64,000 bases of DNA from Byssochlamys sp. IMV 00236. Its lineage: Eukaryota; Ascomycota; Eurotiomycetes; Eurotiales; Thermoascaceae. Location: positions 83,838-147,837 of the forward strand of contig MSJH02000714.1 in NCBI GenBank assembly GCA_001931875.2, in the 5' to 3' direction. The notes under the pieces were generated by a model that saw only the letters and a program-made list of their open reading frames with translations, was not told where the DNA came from and did not search any database. Every line of letters begins with the position of its first letter. The stretch's first letter is position 1. Made by a program: the position numbers and the translations under genes. This document shows, one piece after another, positions 34,206 to 44,878 of the stretch.

Positions 34206-36584
34206 AGCGGCTCCAATTGAATAGTCTTCGGACGTATTTGACACGTCCTTTTCCAGATTGCACGACCTTCTTTTCATTTCGGTGGTTATTAATTCTTGGT
34301 CATACTTCTTGGTTATACTTGCTACGGCAGACTTTCTTTTTGACTAGGCTCTGCTGGCTGAGCAATGTCGATACAATGAGCGAGGGAGTTTTGCATATGG
34401 CCAGCAGGGGCCATCCCTCTTGGGTTCTGCTTCTTCATACGGCGTTTTTTGGACATGGGATAGATTGGGACCGGTTACGTGACACGGGATACGATACCAT
34501 GTACCCATAGATGTTTGGTTTTTCTTGGGGTTCTTGCTTACGGATATGCATCTTCATTGGGTGCTTTTTTATTGTCTTGATCTTCCTACGGAAGACCTTT
34601 TACCCCTGGACATATATTCTTACATGAGACTGCACAAGAACATGTACTTTTTCTTGGTTCGTTATATATATTCGTCTCATGTACCATACATTAATGGATG
34701 CATTCTCCATGAACAACCAGATTGAATCTTCAACCATATTCATGAACGTGGGATATCCCCAACGCCCCCTTTTCCCACACCCTACTTAACACTCCATCAT
34801 CTCGACGATCCGACTGTGCCGCGCAATCCGGATAGCCAGAGCCGCTCCGATCCGCCTACCGCATACAACCACGCTGATCGTGAGTAATACTCCGAATAAA
34901 TTTTGCGGTGGTCCAGAGCTCCGGCTATCCGCGTGATCCGGGAATTGGTGGCCTTCGCGAAAGAAACTAGTCCTCCGTTGCCTCCGAGAGATCCATTTGG
35001 GAACAACTAGTTTAGTATTTGGTCCATAATGAGACTTTTTGTCTAGTCTAGTCTAGTTTTATTCTCGTGGAGGAACAGTCAATTTCTCCCTCTCTAGTAC
35101 GAATTCGAGAGCGATTTTTATGCTGTAGTGAGTCCTCTAGCGGACTCTAGCGTCACACATAGATCAGCGCCCGATCGACAAAAAGGGTCCTCTGATTCCT
35201 TGCGTGCGTTGACGCGTCCGTGCGGGCCGTTAGAGTACTGAAGGCGCCGATCGATCATCCATCCTTTCCCCGTTCCGGCGATTCGATGTTTCCCTCTGGG
35301 GTTTAAGTTAGTACTAGTCGATAGTCTAGGCTTCGGGGTGGCGCTTTGTGCGGACGCATTGCTGAGGCTTAGATATACGACTCCTACATGACTTGCGCGG
35401 TCGGTGAATTTCGTCAAATTATGTACTTGGAGATAGCTATGTCGTTTAGTAAGTTAGATAAATGAGAATGATAATGTACGCACACAGACGTATAGCCATG
35501 TACAAGCCATACATACTCGGATTCATTCTTGTCGGGTCAGTCAAGACGCTTATGGCTTTTAATTATCATGATCGGATCACTTGCCACTTGTATTCTGGTT
35601 TGTATAGTACCGATCATTTAGTTAACCAAGTTAACTTCCCTCGTGCTGCTGACAAACATGATCGCTCACCAGCTAACTAACTAGTGGGGTGATTTGGCTC
35701 TGATGTCATACAGGCCTCAAGTAAGATGAATTAATTCGATTCTAGAAACCAGACTCATTTAACCAAGGCAATTGACCTTTCTTTCTCCAAAGCAAACTCG
35801 AGTACAAAATCTCTGGGTCTATGACCGCATAACTTGATATTGTCAAAAAAATCTTAATCCATTCTAAGTTTGTGGGTCACCACGATGCATCATTCATCAC
35901 TTTTCCCAAGCGGCCGCGTTCGGAGAAAAAAACCACCATAACCATAGCAAAGCGGGATAGAGTAACAACCGAGTCGTCGGATCCTGGACAAGAATTTTCT
36001 AGAGTATGGTAGTTATGAGGTCTGGACTCTGGACTCTTCTCCTTAAGTGCAAAAGCCACACCCCGCATTCTTGGCTGGTGGTGAATAGGTAGCTTAAATC
36101 GGTTAGAGTGTTCATGTTTCAGGTATCTGGTTACTCTGTTAAGGGATGATATCCTCTTTGTTTGCTATAGCGTAAATTTTGTCAACAGCGCGTGGTTTAG
36201 AGGAATAGGTTTGGTTCGGTTTAACTAAGAATAGGTAGATACACAGCCCGGTTTAGTGCCTACTGATTAAACTCCGCTGACGTTGCTGCGATAGATCCAT
36301 ACTATATACATCGTTAAGGAATCACTACATCCCAAGTTTACTACACAGGACGCCTATTACAGAAACACCTATACCTATATCATCGCTGACATCTCTCCCA
36401 TTCTAATCTCTATCCTGCCCTCTGTTTACTTGACTCGCCTTGCCATATTGCGTCATAACCGTCAGTCTGAGATCACAAAGGCCAATTTCACTTTATATAC
36501 AGTATGAGATGGATCAAGGACCAAAGATTCTGGGCAATATTTCATGTATTATTATGATATTCATGATTCGAATTAAGCAAATCC
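34206..36584. other. long gene-free region with an inverted repeat
   Basis: About 2.4 kb without a supportable gene. The first 500 bp are T-rich 3' flank of the Pal1 gene. Between about 34830 and 34945 two arms, one containing ccggatagccagag and one containing ctccggctatccg, form an imperfect inverted repeat with a spacer of about 75 bp. The rest shows nothing recognisable. Confidence 0.45.
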
Positions 36585-37587
36585 ATGTCACACTGCATTC
36601 TGCGAAATAGTCGTATCTCCCGGACCTCGAGTTTCAAGTTATTATTAACTTCGCGTAAAATGACGAGCACGCTTTCCCACACACCCGCGAGCTTAGGACC
36701 ATTGCACCCCGCAAAGGCCCAGACAGCCGCTGTAAAACCTTCAGTTGCGAAGTCTATCGGTATCAGAGTAAAAGATCCCTTGGATCATGAGGCGCCTGCG
36801 ATTCTTCATGAGCCTAGGAATTATAATCGACAGCAGGCGAATGAATCCGCGGTGGTTCTCATCAGTGGTGCTGGAGGGGGTGTTAGTGGACCTGCTGGTA
36901 TGTACTTCCGGTCGTCTCTTTTATTTATTTTTTTATGTAAATAATGCGGTGATTGATTGATCGATACTAAACTTAATAACGCCAGGTATATACCCCTCCC
37001 TAGCAGATAAATTCTCCCTTCTTCTCAACATCCCCTGCATCAGACTCGATTACCGTCAGCCTGCACGCGAGAAGTACTGCACCGCAGACGTGATCGCTGC
37101 CTTCGATTACCTCGCCACTCACTACTCATCCAAGCACTTCGTCATCGTCGGCTGGTCCTTTGGCGGCAGTCCCTGCTTCACCGTAGCTGCACGAGAACCA
37201 GAACGAGTCCGCGGAGTCGCTACCGTCGCATCTCAAACTGCAGGGACAGATGGCGTGAGACAGCTAAGTCCTCGTCCAGTCCTCCTTCTCCATGGAACGG
37301 GTGATACGTGTTTATCGCCGGCGTGTTCGCAGACGCTTTTTCGACAGTATGGCGAGAAGGGAGAGAGGGAACTGAAGCTTTTTGAGGGTGACGATCATGG
37401 GTTGTCAAGGAATGCGGTTGAGGTCGAGAGGTTGATCTTCCATTTCGCTGCACGGTGTTTGGGGCTTGGGGGTATGGTTGATGAGCCGATGAAGGAGGAA
37501 GCGGCCAAGGATTTGGTGGGGAGTAGGAAAGAGAGGGTTTCGGAGATGCAGGAGGGCCATGATTTGGAAGGTGGAGAGAGGTTGTAG
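36585..37587 (+). CDS. alpha/beta hydrolase (dienelactone-hydrolase/esterase-like)
   Basis: Exons 36585-36897 and 36986-37587 (88-bp intron; join GPA-GIYPSLAD) encode 304 residues, or 279 from the second in-frame ATG at 36660. The catalytic triad is visible: Ser162 in the nucleophile elbow VGWSFGGSP, Asp211 in LLLHGTGDTCLSP and His242 in EGDDHGLSR. The oxyanion side lies in VVLISGAGGG (about 91-100). It has the short cap-less layout of small cytosolic serine hydrolases that act on esters or lactones, and the substrate is unknown. The extra N-terminus from ATG 36585 is rich in Arg and Ser with no acidic residue (SHCILRNSRISRTSSFKL), like a mitochondrial presequence, so two start sites could give two locations. 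Codon ends shift from C to G/T within exon 2. Confidence 0.8.
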
Positions 37588-38588
37588 GGATGGATTCTAA
37601 TCTCAAGGGTATTACTTATTACTATGTAGCATGTCCCATAGGCGGTCTCTTGATTTATGTATAGAACAGCGTTTCCTTTTTCTGTTAAAGGTATTTCTAT
37701 TCAAATGGATAGACTCACAATATTAGACAAATCAAACAGGCCATGGATTGTACCTAGGAGTCCCTCGACTCTACATAATGGGCCAGTTGTGTGCTCTTCG
37801 TACCTTGGATCTCTGATAAATGCTGTGGATGCTATCTGGTGGTGCAACAGTAACCAGGCTTTCCCTCCAGTTCATACGAAAGATGCTTCAATGGGTACCA
37901 GAAGGCAGACTACCATCAGAGGAGTTACTACATAATACTTACTTGAGAGAGATTATGATATAGTAGCTCACTATTTAAAGACTAGTAGGCAACTTGAAAA
38001 AACTTGTGTGCAGTCGCAAAGACAGGACTCTTCGTATAAATCGCAAGTCGTGAATATAGATAATTTTTATTCCACATGTAAACAAGCATAAAATGTGGAG
38101 TAAGAATTATGTAGATGAAATATCGAAGAAGCATAGAATATTCGCGTCTGATGCAGTCTTGGCGGCAGCACCGCCACAACCGGGCCGGATCTTTCGATAG
38201 CGATGCTGATGCTTGATCCGCCACCAAGGCCAGATGCCATCTTTTAGTTTGCAATCCATGGACGTTATCAGGCCACATAGACCTCTCTCCCTTTCTTCTT
38301 GGAATTACGAGGGTGCCGCTGGTGCTGCTTTTTCGCAGCTTTTTAATTCCACATTTGGCTTTGCCAACCCCTTTCCTGGTGCCTGAATTTCATCTGCGCT
38401 GGAAGTTTTTAAGCTCTAGATGATGCGCCTCATCTGCGCGTTTTGCTGATAAACTATTTCACCGGCCACATCGACGTTCTCGAGGGCTGTTGAAGTCTAT
38501 TTCATAGACTATACGGCGGCATTCTTTAGCTGTCCCTGTTCTCAATTGCATAATTTATCTGTTGCTGTCGGAGGAAAGGTGTCCCAAC
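37588..38588. other. intergenic, promoter side of ero1
   Basis: About 1 kb. A 92-codon frame at 37657-37935 resembles nothing. The last 300 bp would carry the ero1 promoter, and an unfolded-protein-response element was looked for by eye but not clearly found. Confidence 0.45.
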
Positions 38589-40519
38589 ATGCGCTCTGCC
38601 GCGAAGATATTCTACCTGGCAGTCTTTGCGCTGCTGGGACCTGCTAAAGCAGCCAGCCATTATGGATCTGCTGATACGTGTGCTGTGAGTGACAAGTTTC
38701 TCGTTTCGTTACTTATAGGTCTACTAACTGGAGATCTACCGCAGATCGACCCCAAGGCTACCGTCTCTGACACCTGCGCCTCCTACGCGAGAATCGATAC
38801 GCTCAATGACCAGATATACCCCATCCTCAATTCTATAACTCATGACACGGATTTCTTCTCGTACTACCGTCTTAACTTGTTCAATAAAGAATGTCCATTC
38901 TGGTCAGACGAGAGTAGCATGTGCGGGAACATTGCATGCTCAGTCCATACCATCGAGTCGGAGGAAGATATACCCCCAATTTGGAGAGCAGAGGAACTGA
39001 GTAAATTGGAAGGTCCCAAGGTCGGACATCCTGGTCGAAAACAACAGGAGGAGCGGCCCAAGGACAGGCCGCTTCAGGGCGAACTGGGCGAGGACGTCGG
39101 AGAGAGTTGTGTGGTTGAATATGATGACGAGTGTGATGAGAGAGACTACTGCATTCCCGAGGATGAAGGCGCGGCCGGAAAGGGCGACTATGTGAGTCTA
39201 GTGGACAACCCGGAGCGGTTCACAGGGTACGCAGGTCCCGGAGCTCATCAGGTGTGGGATGCGATCTATCGTGAAAACTGCTTTGTGAAGCCAACGCCTG
39301 AGGCGCAAACCCCATTTAACCAGCCATTCCACGGTTTGCCTGAGGGAGGCCTCCAGGCTGCCAATGACTTCAGAAATGTCCTCCAACAGGAAATGAAGCG
39401 TAGCGACAGTCTGCCACTGGACAATGAGTGTTTGGAGAAACGTGTCTTCCACCGCGTTATCAGCGGAATGCATGCGTCTATCTCGACTCATCTTTGCTGG
39501 GATTATCTGAACCAGACGACCGGTCAATGGGCACCAAATGTGCAGTGCTACAAGGAGAGGCTGCACAACCATCCGGAGCGGATATCGAACCTCTATTTCA
39601 ATTACGCCTTGGTATCACGGGCTGTCGCCAAGCTGCGAAAGCATTTGGAAGGATACACCTTCTGTACCAGTGACCCAGTCCAGGACCGCGAGACGAAGCA
39701 AAAGGTGCTGGATCTCACCAAGGAGCTCGCGTCACGGCCACAGGTCTTCGACGAGACCGCTATGTTCCAGGATCCAAGCGCTGCTGGCTTAAAAGATGAC
39801 TTCCGCCACCGATTCAGGAACGTCAGCAGACTGATGGACTGTATTGGATGCGATAAATGCCGGCTCTGGGGAAAGCTCCAAGTCAATGGCTACGGAACTG
39901 CCCTGAAGGTCCTGTTCGATTACGATGAGAATAACACCATCGACAATCCACCACTTCGACGCACGGAGCTTGTTGCTCTTATCAACACCTTCGGTCGCAT
40001 CTCCCACAGTTTAGCCGCAGTGCGTAGTTTCCGACAGGCGGTGGAGTCTGGCAAGGAGGATTTGCTCACCGTCCACCCCCCTGTGTCAGAGCCCCTCAGA
40101 GCACCAGGGGCGAAGAAGGCAGCAGAAGCGAAACACTATTACAAGGACGGAGGGTCATCCTTCTACACGGAAGATGATGACGATGACTGGGACTCTGTAG
40201 ACGACTATCGGCCGTGGGAGAGGACTGAAGATGATGTCGCAGATACCCTCCTAGGAATGATCAAGGCAGAAGTCAATGTCTTTTGGCGGACGTTCACTTG
40301 GGTTCTGCACTCGTGGGTGCAGCTTCCCCGCACTATGTGAGTAAACCCTCGATCATCACGATTCAAGAATGACTGTATACTGATTGCTGTTTTAGATGGG
40401 AGATATCGATTCTGGAACTGGACCGCCTGTGGAGTTACTGGCTGGGTCTGCCAGTGACGCCCCGCGCCTGGAAAATCCGATTCCCTAATCCACCTTCTTC
40501 TGGTGACCGGGAGCTGTGA
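38589..40519 (+). CDS. ero1: endoplasmic reticulum oxidoreductin Ero1
   Basis: The predicted protein has 603 residues from exons 38589-38684, 38745-40336 and 40396-40519. Ero1 is the FAD-dependent thiol oxidase of the ER lumen that reoxidises protein disulphide isomerase and makes hydrogen peroxide. The signal peptide is MRSAAKIFYLAVFALLGPAKA. The first 60-bp intron is a multiple of three and has no stop, so an unspliced frame also exists. I remove it because it has gtgagt, a ctaac branch and cag, and because DTCAIDPKATVSDTCASY then matches the family. Active-site cysteines lie in C398-IGC401-DKC404. Candidate shuttle cysteines are C162 and C168 in ECDERDYCIPEDE. FYSYYRLNLFNKxCPFW-type and RISNLYFNYALVSRAVAKL regions are characteristic. 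The acidic stretch YTEDDDDDWDSVDD near the C-terminus is typical of filamentous fungi. Confidence 0.92.
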
Positions 40520-41016
40520 CAATGGTCGCAAGTTCTCCTGCGTTTCAATTTATTGTGCATGGTATATTCAAGTCGGAATTGGCGTTCGAGCTCTCCTTTT
40601 TCATTCACGCGCACATTAACAACGCGCATGGTTCATTTACTAGGCATTCCCCTTGGAGTCATGGGTAGCACTACATGTATATAATACTAGTTTGGGCTGT
40701 GACGGTCACCTCGTTCTATTACTAGACTCTTCTCCGTTGCGACATCCGAGAATATGAAGCTCTATCCGTTGAGCATGATTTTCTTTTCCACTCTGCAGGC
40801 GTATGTATTTCTGATCCGGCGAATTAATGTGACGGCGTAGAGCCGTGATGTATGATTCGTAAAGATTCGTTCTGCATTCCTCGAAGAAACGACGAATACC
40901 GCAGTTTAGTGAGCATAAAGCCTCCTTTGACCGCACAGCATGTATAACTAGCTATCGATATTCTAAATACATGCGGACTACCTTTCGTGCATCCTTCATG
41001 GTTTTTTCTCGTCAAC
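40520..41016. other. intergenic between convergent ero1 and F-box genes
   Basis: About 500 bp of 3' flanks. Minus-strand frames here are short and not family-like. Confidence 0.5.
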
Positions 41017-42441
41017 TTACACACAAATACAGTCCTGTAATTCATCCAGTGGGGGACATTCCTCACTGTGTACAACTAGCTCGATGCCAGTTCCATCGCA
41101 AAAGCCTCTCAAGTATTCGAGTTCTGTTTCAGTCCTAGGATCTGGGGAACTGAAAGGTTCCATGCCGATTTTAAGAGTCTTAAAGTGAGGGACACACGTG
41201 CTCCTCTCTCTGATCACTTGCATCAAGTCTGCTGATAGGTATGCCAACATAGCAGCGTCAACGTCCGTAATGTCAAGCACCTCCAGGGAGCCTGGGAGGA
41301 TATCAATCACCTCGTAATCTGCATTACCATCCATCCAGGCGTCGCACAAAAAGTTGCGGAAATCAATACGTAGTTCCCGAAGAGCAGAGAACTCCTTGAA
41401 CGACCCGAACACGGAGAAATCGGGTGTCGTATCGTATCCATCGGCGAGAGTGTTTCTGGAGCCGATGGGGCCTGTTATCCATAGGGTTTTCAATGTTTTT
41501 CGAAACGAAAGAAGAGATCTGCGCAATTCCTTTGCTGGAAATGGTTGCAAGGGCAGCGCATGTGGGTCACCTCCCTGCATATATGAGAACTTGAATGTCT
41601 CCAGTTTGCTGCAGGCTGCAAACCAGTAGTCCATCTCTTCATCATATTCGCCACGGAGCTTTATTTCAGTGACTGGGCTTGAACCCTTCGTTATCTCTAG
41701 TCCATCGTGATTCAATTCCTCACAGCGGTCCCAACCGATCACACTGTGGCCACTGATCGTGCGGACAGCAGGTAAATTAAAAAATGGCACAAGAAACCTC
41801 GCCATTACTCCGTCCATTTCATTGTCAGGAGAGAAGTCCACGGTATGAAGACGGGAAAGACGAGGCGCTTCGTGAAATGGATACTGCCGCGTGGCGGCCT
41901 TGAGTAGGACTCGACTAAAGAAATACGGTTCATCCCAGTCCGTATGTATGACGCTCATCGTCTGCAGATATGAGAGTTTTGCCAATAAAAGACTTGACCA
42001 AGCATCTATGGAGCCGCGTCTGAGATATGCGACCCACTGGGATCCTTCATCCTCGGTCTCCCATATCTCCTTCGATATTTGATCAAATTGCAGCAGGTCC
42101 CTTCGAAAGACACCCCAGAAAGGAGGCACATAGTGTTCTTCTTCGAATCCCTCGGTTAGGGTGTCGCTTTTGATATTGATCTCCAAGTGACGTACAAGCC
42201 CTGCAAGATCTGGACGACGGCAGAGGACCTGGATGAGTGCAAAGTTACTCTTCGAGTAACTACCAACGCGGTCTTCGCAAAACTCATCCCCGGTACACAG
42301 GAATGAGAGTGATGAATACAGCAGTGGTAGAAATAATTGATGAAATCGCCGTGAACATTGTATCAGGCTGTATCTTGTTTCGAGATCCTCAATGTGCTCA
42401 CCAATCATCAAGAGCACGTCGTCTGATGGACACCGAGCCAT
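41017..42441 (-). CDS. F-box protein with leucine-rich-like C-terminal region
   Basis: A single exon encodes 474 residues. The N-terminus MARCPSDDVLLMIGEHIEDLETRYSLIQCSRRFHQLFLPLLY is a clear F-box (residues about 4-45) that would bind Skp1 in an SCF ubiquitin ligase. The remaining 420 residues are a fungal F-box-associated region with irregular leucine-rich segments (for example LSRLHTVDFSPDNEMDG and FSALRELRIDFRNFL, ending in LEVLDITDVDAAML), which likely form a solenoid for target binding. Proteins of this plan are abundant in Aspergillus-like genomes and mostly unstudied. The target is unknown. It converges on ero1 and starts 906 bp from the divergent pex13. The ATG at 42441 is the first and puts the F-box at the N-terminus. 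Confidence 0.85.
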   Translation of the reverse strand: MARCPSDDVLLMIGEHIEDLETRYSLIQCSRRFHQLFLPLLYSSLSFLCTGDEFCEDRVGSYSKSNFALIQVLCRRPDLAGLVRHLEINIKSDTLTEGFEEEHYVPPFWGVFRRDLLQFDQISKEIWETEDEGSQWVAYLRRGSIDAWSSLLLAKLSYLQTMSVIHTDWDEPYFFSRVLLKAATRQYPFHEAPRLSRLHTVDFSPDNEMDGVMARFLVPFFNLPAVRTISGHSVIGWDRCEELNHDGLEITKGSSPVTEIKLRGEYDEEMDYWFAACSKLETFKFSYMQGGDPHALPLQPFPAKELRRSLLSFRKTLKTLWITGPIGSRNTLADGYDTTPDFSVFGSFKEFSALRELRIDFRNFLCDAWMDGNADYEVIDILPGSLEVLDITDVDAAMLAYLSADLMQVIRERSTCVPHFKTLKIGMEPFSSPDPRTETELEYLRGFCDGTGIELVVHSEECPPLDELQDCICV

Positions 42442-43347
42442 TATGTCTGCAGTAGAGGCTTTTCCTTGAAAGCGCTCATGATACTCAACAGTTGATCCTC
42501 CCCATCAGTGCGATATCTTGTTGAATGGCGAACTAGTAGATCATGAGGGATCCAATAAGTAACGGTATCTTGGATGGCCAGGGCAGCAGAGCCGAGGCTC
42601 TGTCCAGATAGGAGACGCCTGTGGTGATATGCATCACATGACCCGCTAAAGCGCCATCTGCAGTGCTGGGATCTAGTTAGTTACCAGTTGAATAGAATGT
42701 AGTTTATTTTATCATTATTGCGAGTTAACGTGGCCTCATGTGGACAGCTTCTTGAGTATGGAGACATAACAATGCTGAAGATGGTATATGCCTGGTTTGT
42801 CTACTCTCTGTTCCCTATAGAAAGTTGTCGGGGAACGACCCGAATACCGGGAAGGGAACCGAGCGGCAATGGCGATGATGACTCAGCATATTTGCACAAC
42901 TTCTTTCTGTTGTCTCTCTTCAGTAACAGACCGGTTGTTTATAATACTGGTAGATCGCACAAATTCCTTCTTGGCAGTGAGCCCGAGTAGTGGTATTGAT
43001 CTAGTAGAAGAATAGTTATAAAGAAACGATAACTATCTAGTTATCATCATTATTATCACTTGTCTACAGAGTCAACCTCGGCTCCTGTGTTCGGCCCAAC
43101 CCCGCCCTCGACCCGTTTGGTCCGTTTCCCCCGGCCTTTTCTCGCATCTGACCGCCCCGTCAACTTTCTTTCTCCACTCCATCGCGAACTCGACTCCTCC
43201 ATCTCTCTTCTCGTCGTCGGCTTGGTAGGGTGAAGGGTCGCTGTCCTTGCATCTCTCTCCTCATCTTGCATTGACGCCCTAGCCTGCACTTCGACTCAAC
43301 AGTCAGGTCATCTCCATGTCCGCCTGCTGAACGCGCCTGTTGACTCG
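42442..43347. other. divergent intergenic region, F-box gene / pex13 promoters
   Basis: 906 bp. The right half (43070-43340) is pyrimidine-rich (ccccgccctcgaccc, ctttctttctccac), typical of a fungal leader for pex13. Minus-strand frames here are the complement of that leader. Confidence 0.5.
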
Positions 43348-44878
43348 ATGGCGTCGGTATCGCCACCCAAGCCGTGGGAGAGGGCGGGTGCTACAACTGG
43401 TAGGTTACGATCAGGGAAATCGCTGTCATGAAGGAGATTAGGTCTATATGGCATCTCTCCGTGGTTATCATCACTAACTCCCGCTCTTGTGAATAGGTTC
43501 GGCCTTACCAGCACTGCCGGCCAGCGGTGGTACCACCTCGACCACGTCTACAACTCCAACTACTTCAACAACACCTGCGTCTGGATCGATGGCAAACCCT
43601 CCGGAACTGCCGTCGCGCCCGGATTCTCTCAATTCGGTCGTTAACCGCACCGCCTCGACATACTCTCCGTACGGCGCATCGCGATTGGGAACAAGCCCTT
43701 ATGGAGGCTACGGCGGATACGGCGGATACGGTGGCTACTCATCGCCATACTCACGTTTGGGTGGGATGGGATCGATGTACGGTGGCTACGGAGGATACGG
43801 TAGCATGTATGGAGGTATGGGGGGCATGGGCGGGATGTACGGCGGAATGGGAGGCATGTCTGGGGATCCGAATGACCCGAACAGTTTGACAAACTCGTTC
43901 AGTCAGAGCACGCAGGCCACTTTCCAGATTATCGAGAGCATCGTTGGCGCATTTGGCGGGTTTGCGCAGATGCTAGAGAGCACCTATATGGCCACGCATA
44001 GTTCCTTTTTTGGTACGTTGAGACGTCGAGTCTTATGTCGATTCTGGGGACGAAACTAACATGATATTTTAGCCATGGTGTCTGTCGCGGAGCAATTTGG
44101 GAATCTGAGAAATACCCTGGGTTCCGTTCTGGGAATCTTCACACTGATCCGATGGTTCAAGACGCTCTTCGCCAAGCTCACCGGCCGTCCACTACCTGCA
44201 GATGCAACAGCCCTGACGCCGTCTGCTTTCTCTGCATTCTTGCACGGCAGATCGGCCCCCGCATCCCTTCCTGACGGCTCCCCCGCTCCCCCAAGACCGT
44301 CGAAGAAGCCCTTCCTCATGTTTATCGTCGCCGTCTTCGGCCTTCCCTACCTGATGGGTAAGCTGATCCGCGCTCTCGCTCGTTCTCAGGAGGAAGAGGC
44401 AAAACGCCAACAGCTCCTGATGGGATCTGGCGAACCTGGCCAGCAAAGTGCGCCTCTCGATCCCTCCAAGCTGGATTTCTGTCGCGTCCTGTATGACTAC
44501 ACCCCAGAGACGCAGAACACCAACGGCATCGATCTTGCCGTGAAGAAGGGCGACATTGTCGCCGTGCTTGGCAAGTCTGACCCGATGGGCAACCCATCAG
44601 AGTGGTGGCGCTGCAGGGCCAGGGACGGTCGTGTCGGGTATCTCCCCAGCCCGTACCTCGAAACTATTCAGCGGAGACCCGCGCAGCAGGCGATCACCAC
44701 TGGCAGTGCTCCCGCTAGCAGGACTGGTACTATGCAGAGCACAACTGGTACGGCTACGGAAGCCCGCTCTCAGAGCATGTCTGCTGTTTCGCACCCGGAG
44801 GAGAAGAAGCCGGAAATCAAGGGCAAGATGGGTGACATCTCTCCGGAAAGTTTCCAAAAGAGCACCTTCTACTCATGA
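43348..44878 (+). CDS. pex13: peroxisomal docking protein Pex13
   Basis: The predicted protein has 457 residues from exons 43348-43399, 43497-44012 and 44073-44878. Pex13 is an integral peroxisomal membrane protein of the import docking complex and binds Pex5, Pex7 and Pex14. The N-terminus MASVSPPKPWERAGA carries the conserved KPWE motif. A low-complexity Gly/Tyr/Met region (about 78-140, units like GGYGGYGGY and GGMGGMYGG) corresponds to the YG-rich segment that is thought to form the permeable meshwork of the import pore. The conserved core FQIIESIVGAFGGFAQMLEST and RNTLGSVLGIFTLIRW follows, then a membrane helix (LMFIVAVFGLPYLMGKLI). An SH3 domain (about 326-390: RVLYDYTPE, then DLAVKKGDIVAVL and EWWRCRARDGRVGYLPSPYL) is the Pex14-binding module. 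The tail is Ser/Thr-rich. All joins preserve frame. Confidence 0.93.

Noticed and set aside
43690..43860. Tandem ggcggatac repeat considered as a minisatellite
   Set aside because: It is the in-frame Gly/Tyr-rich segment normal for Pex13, not an independent repeat element.
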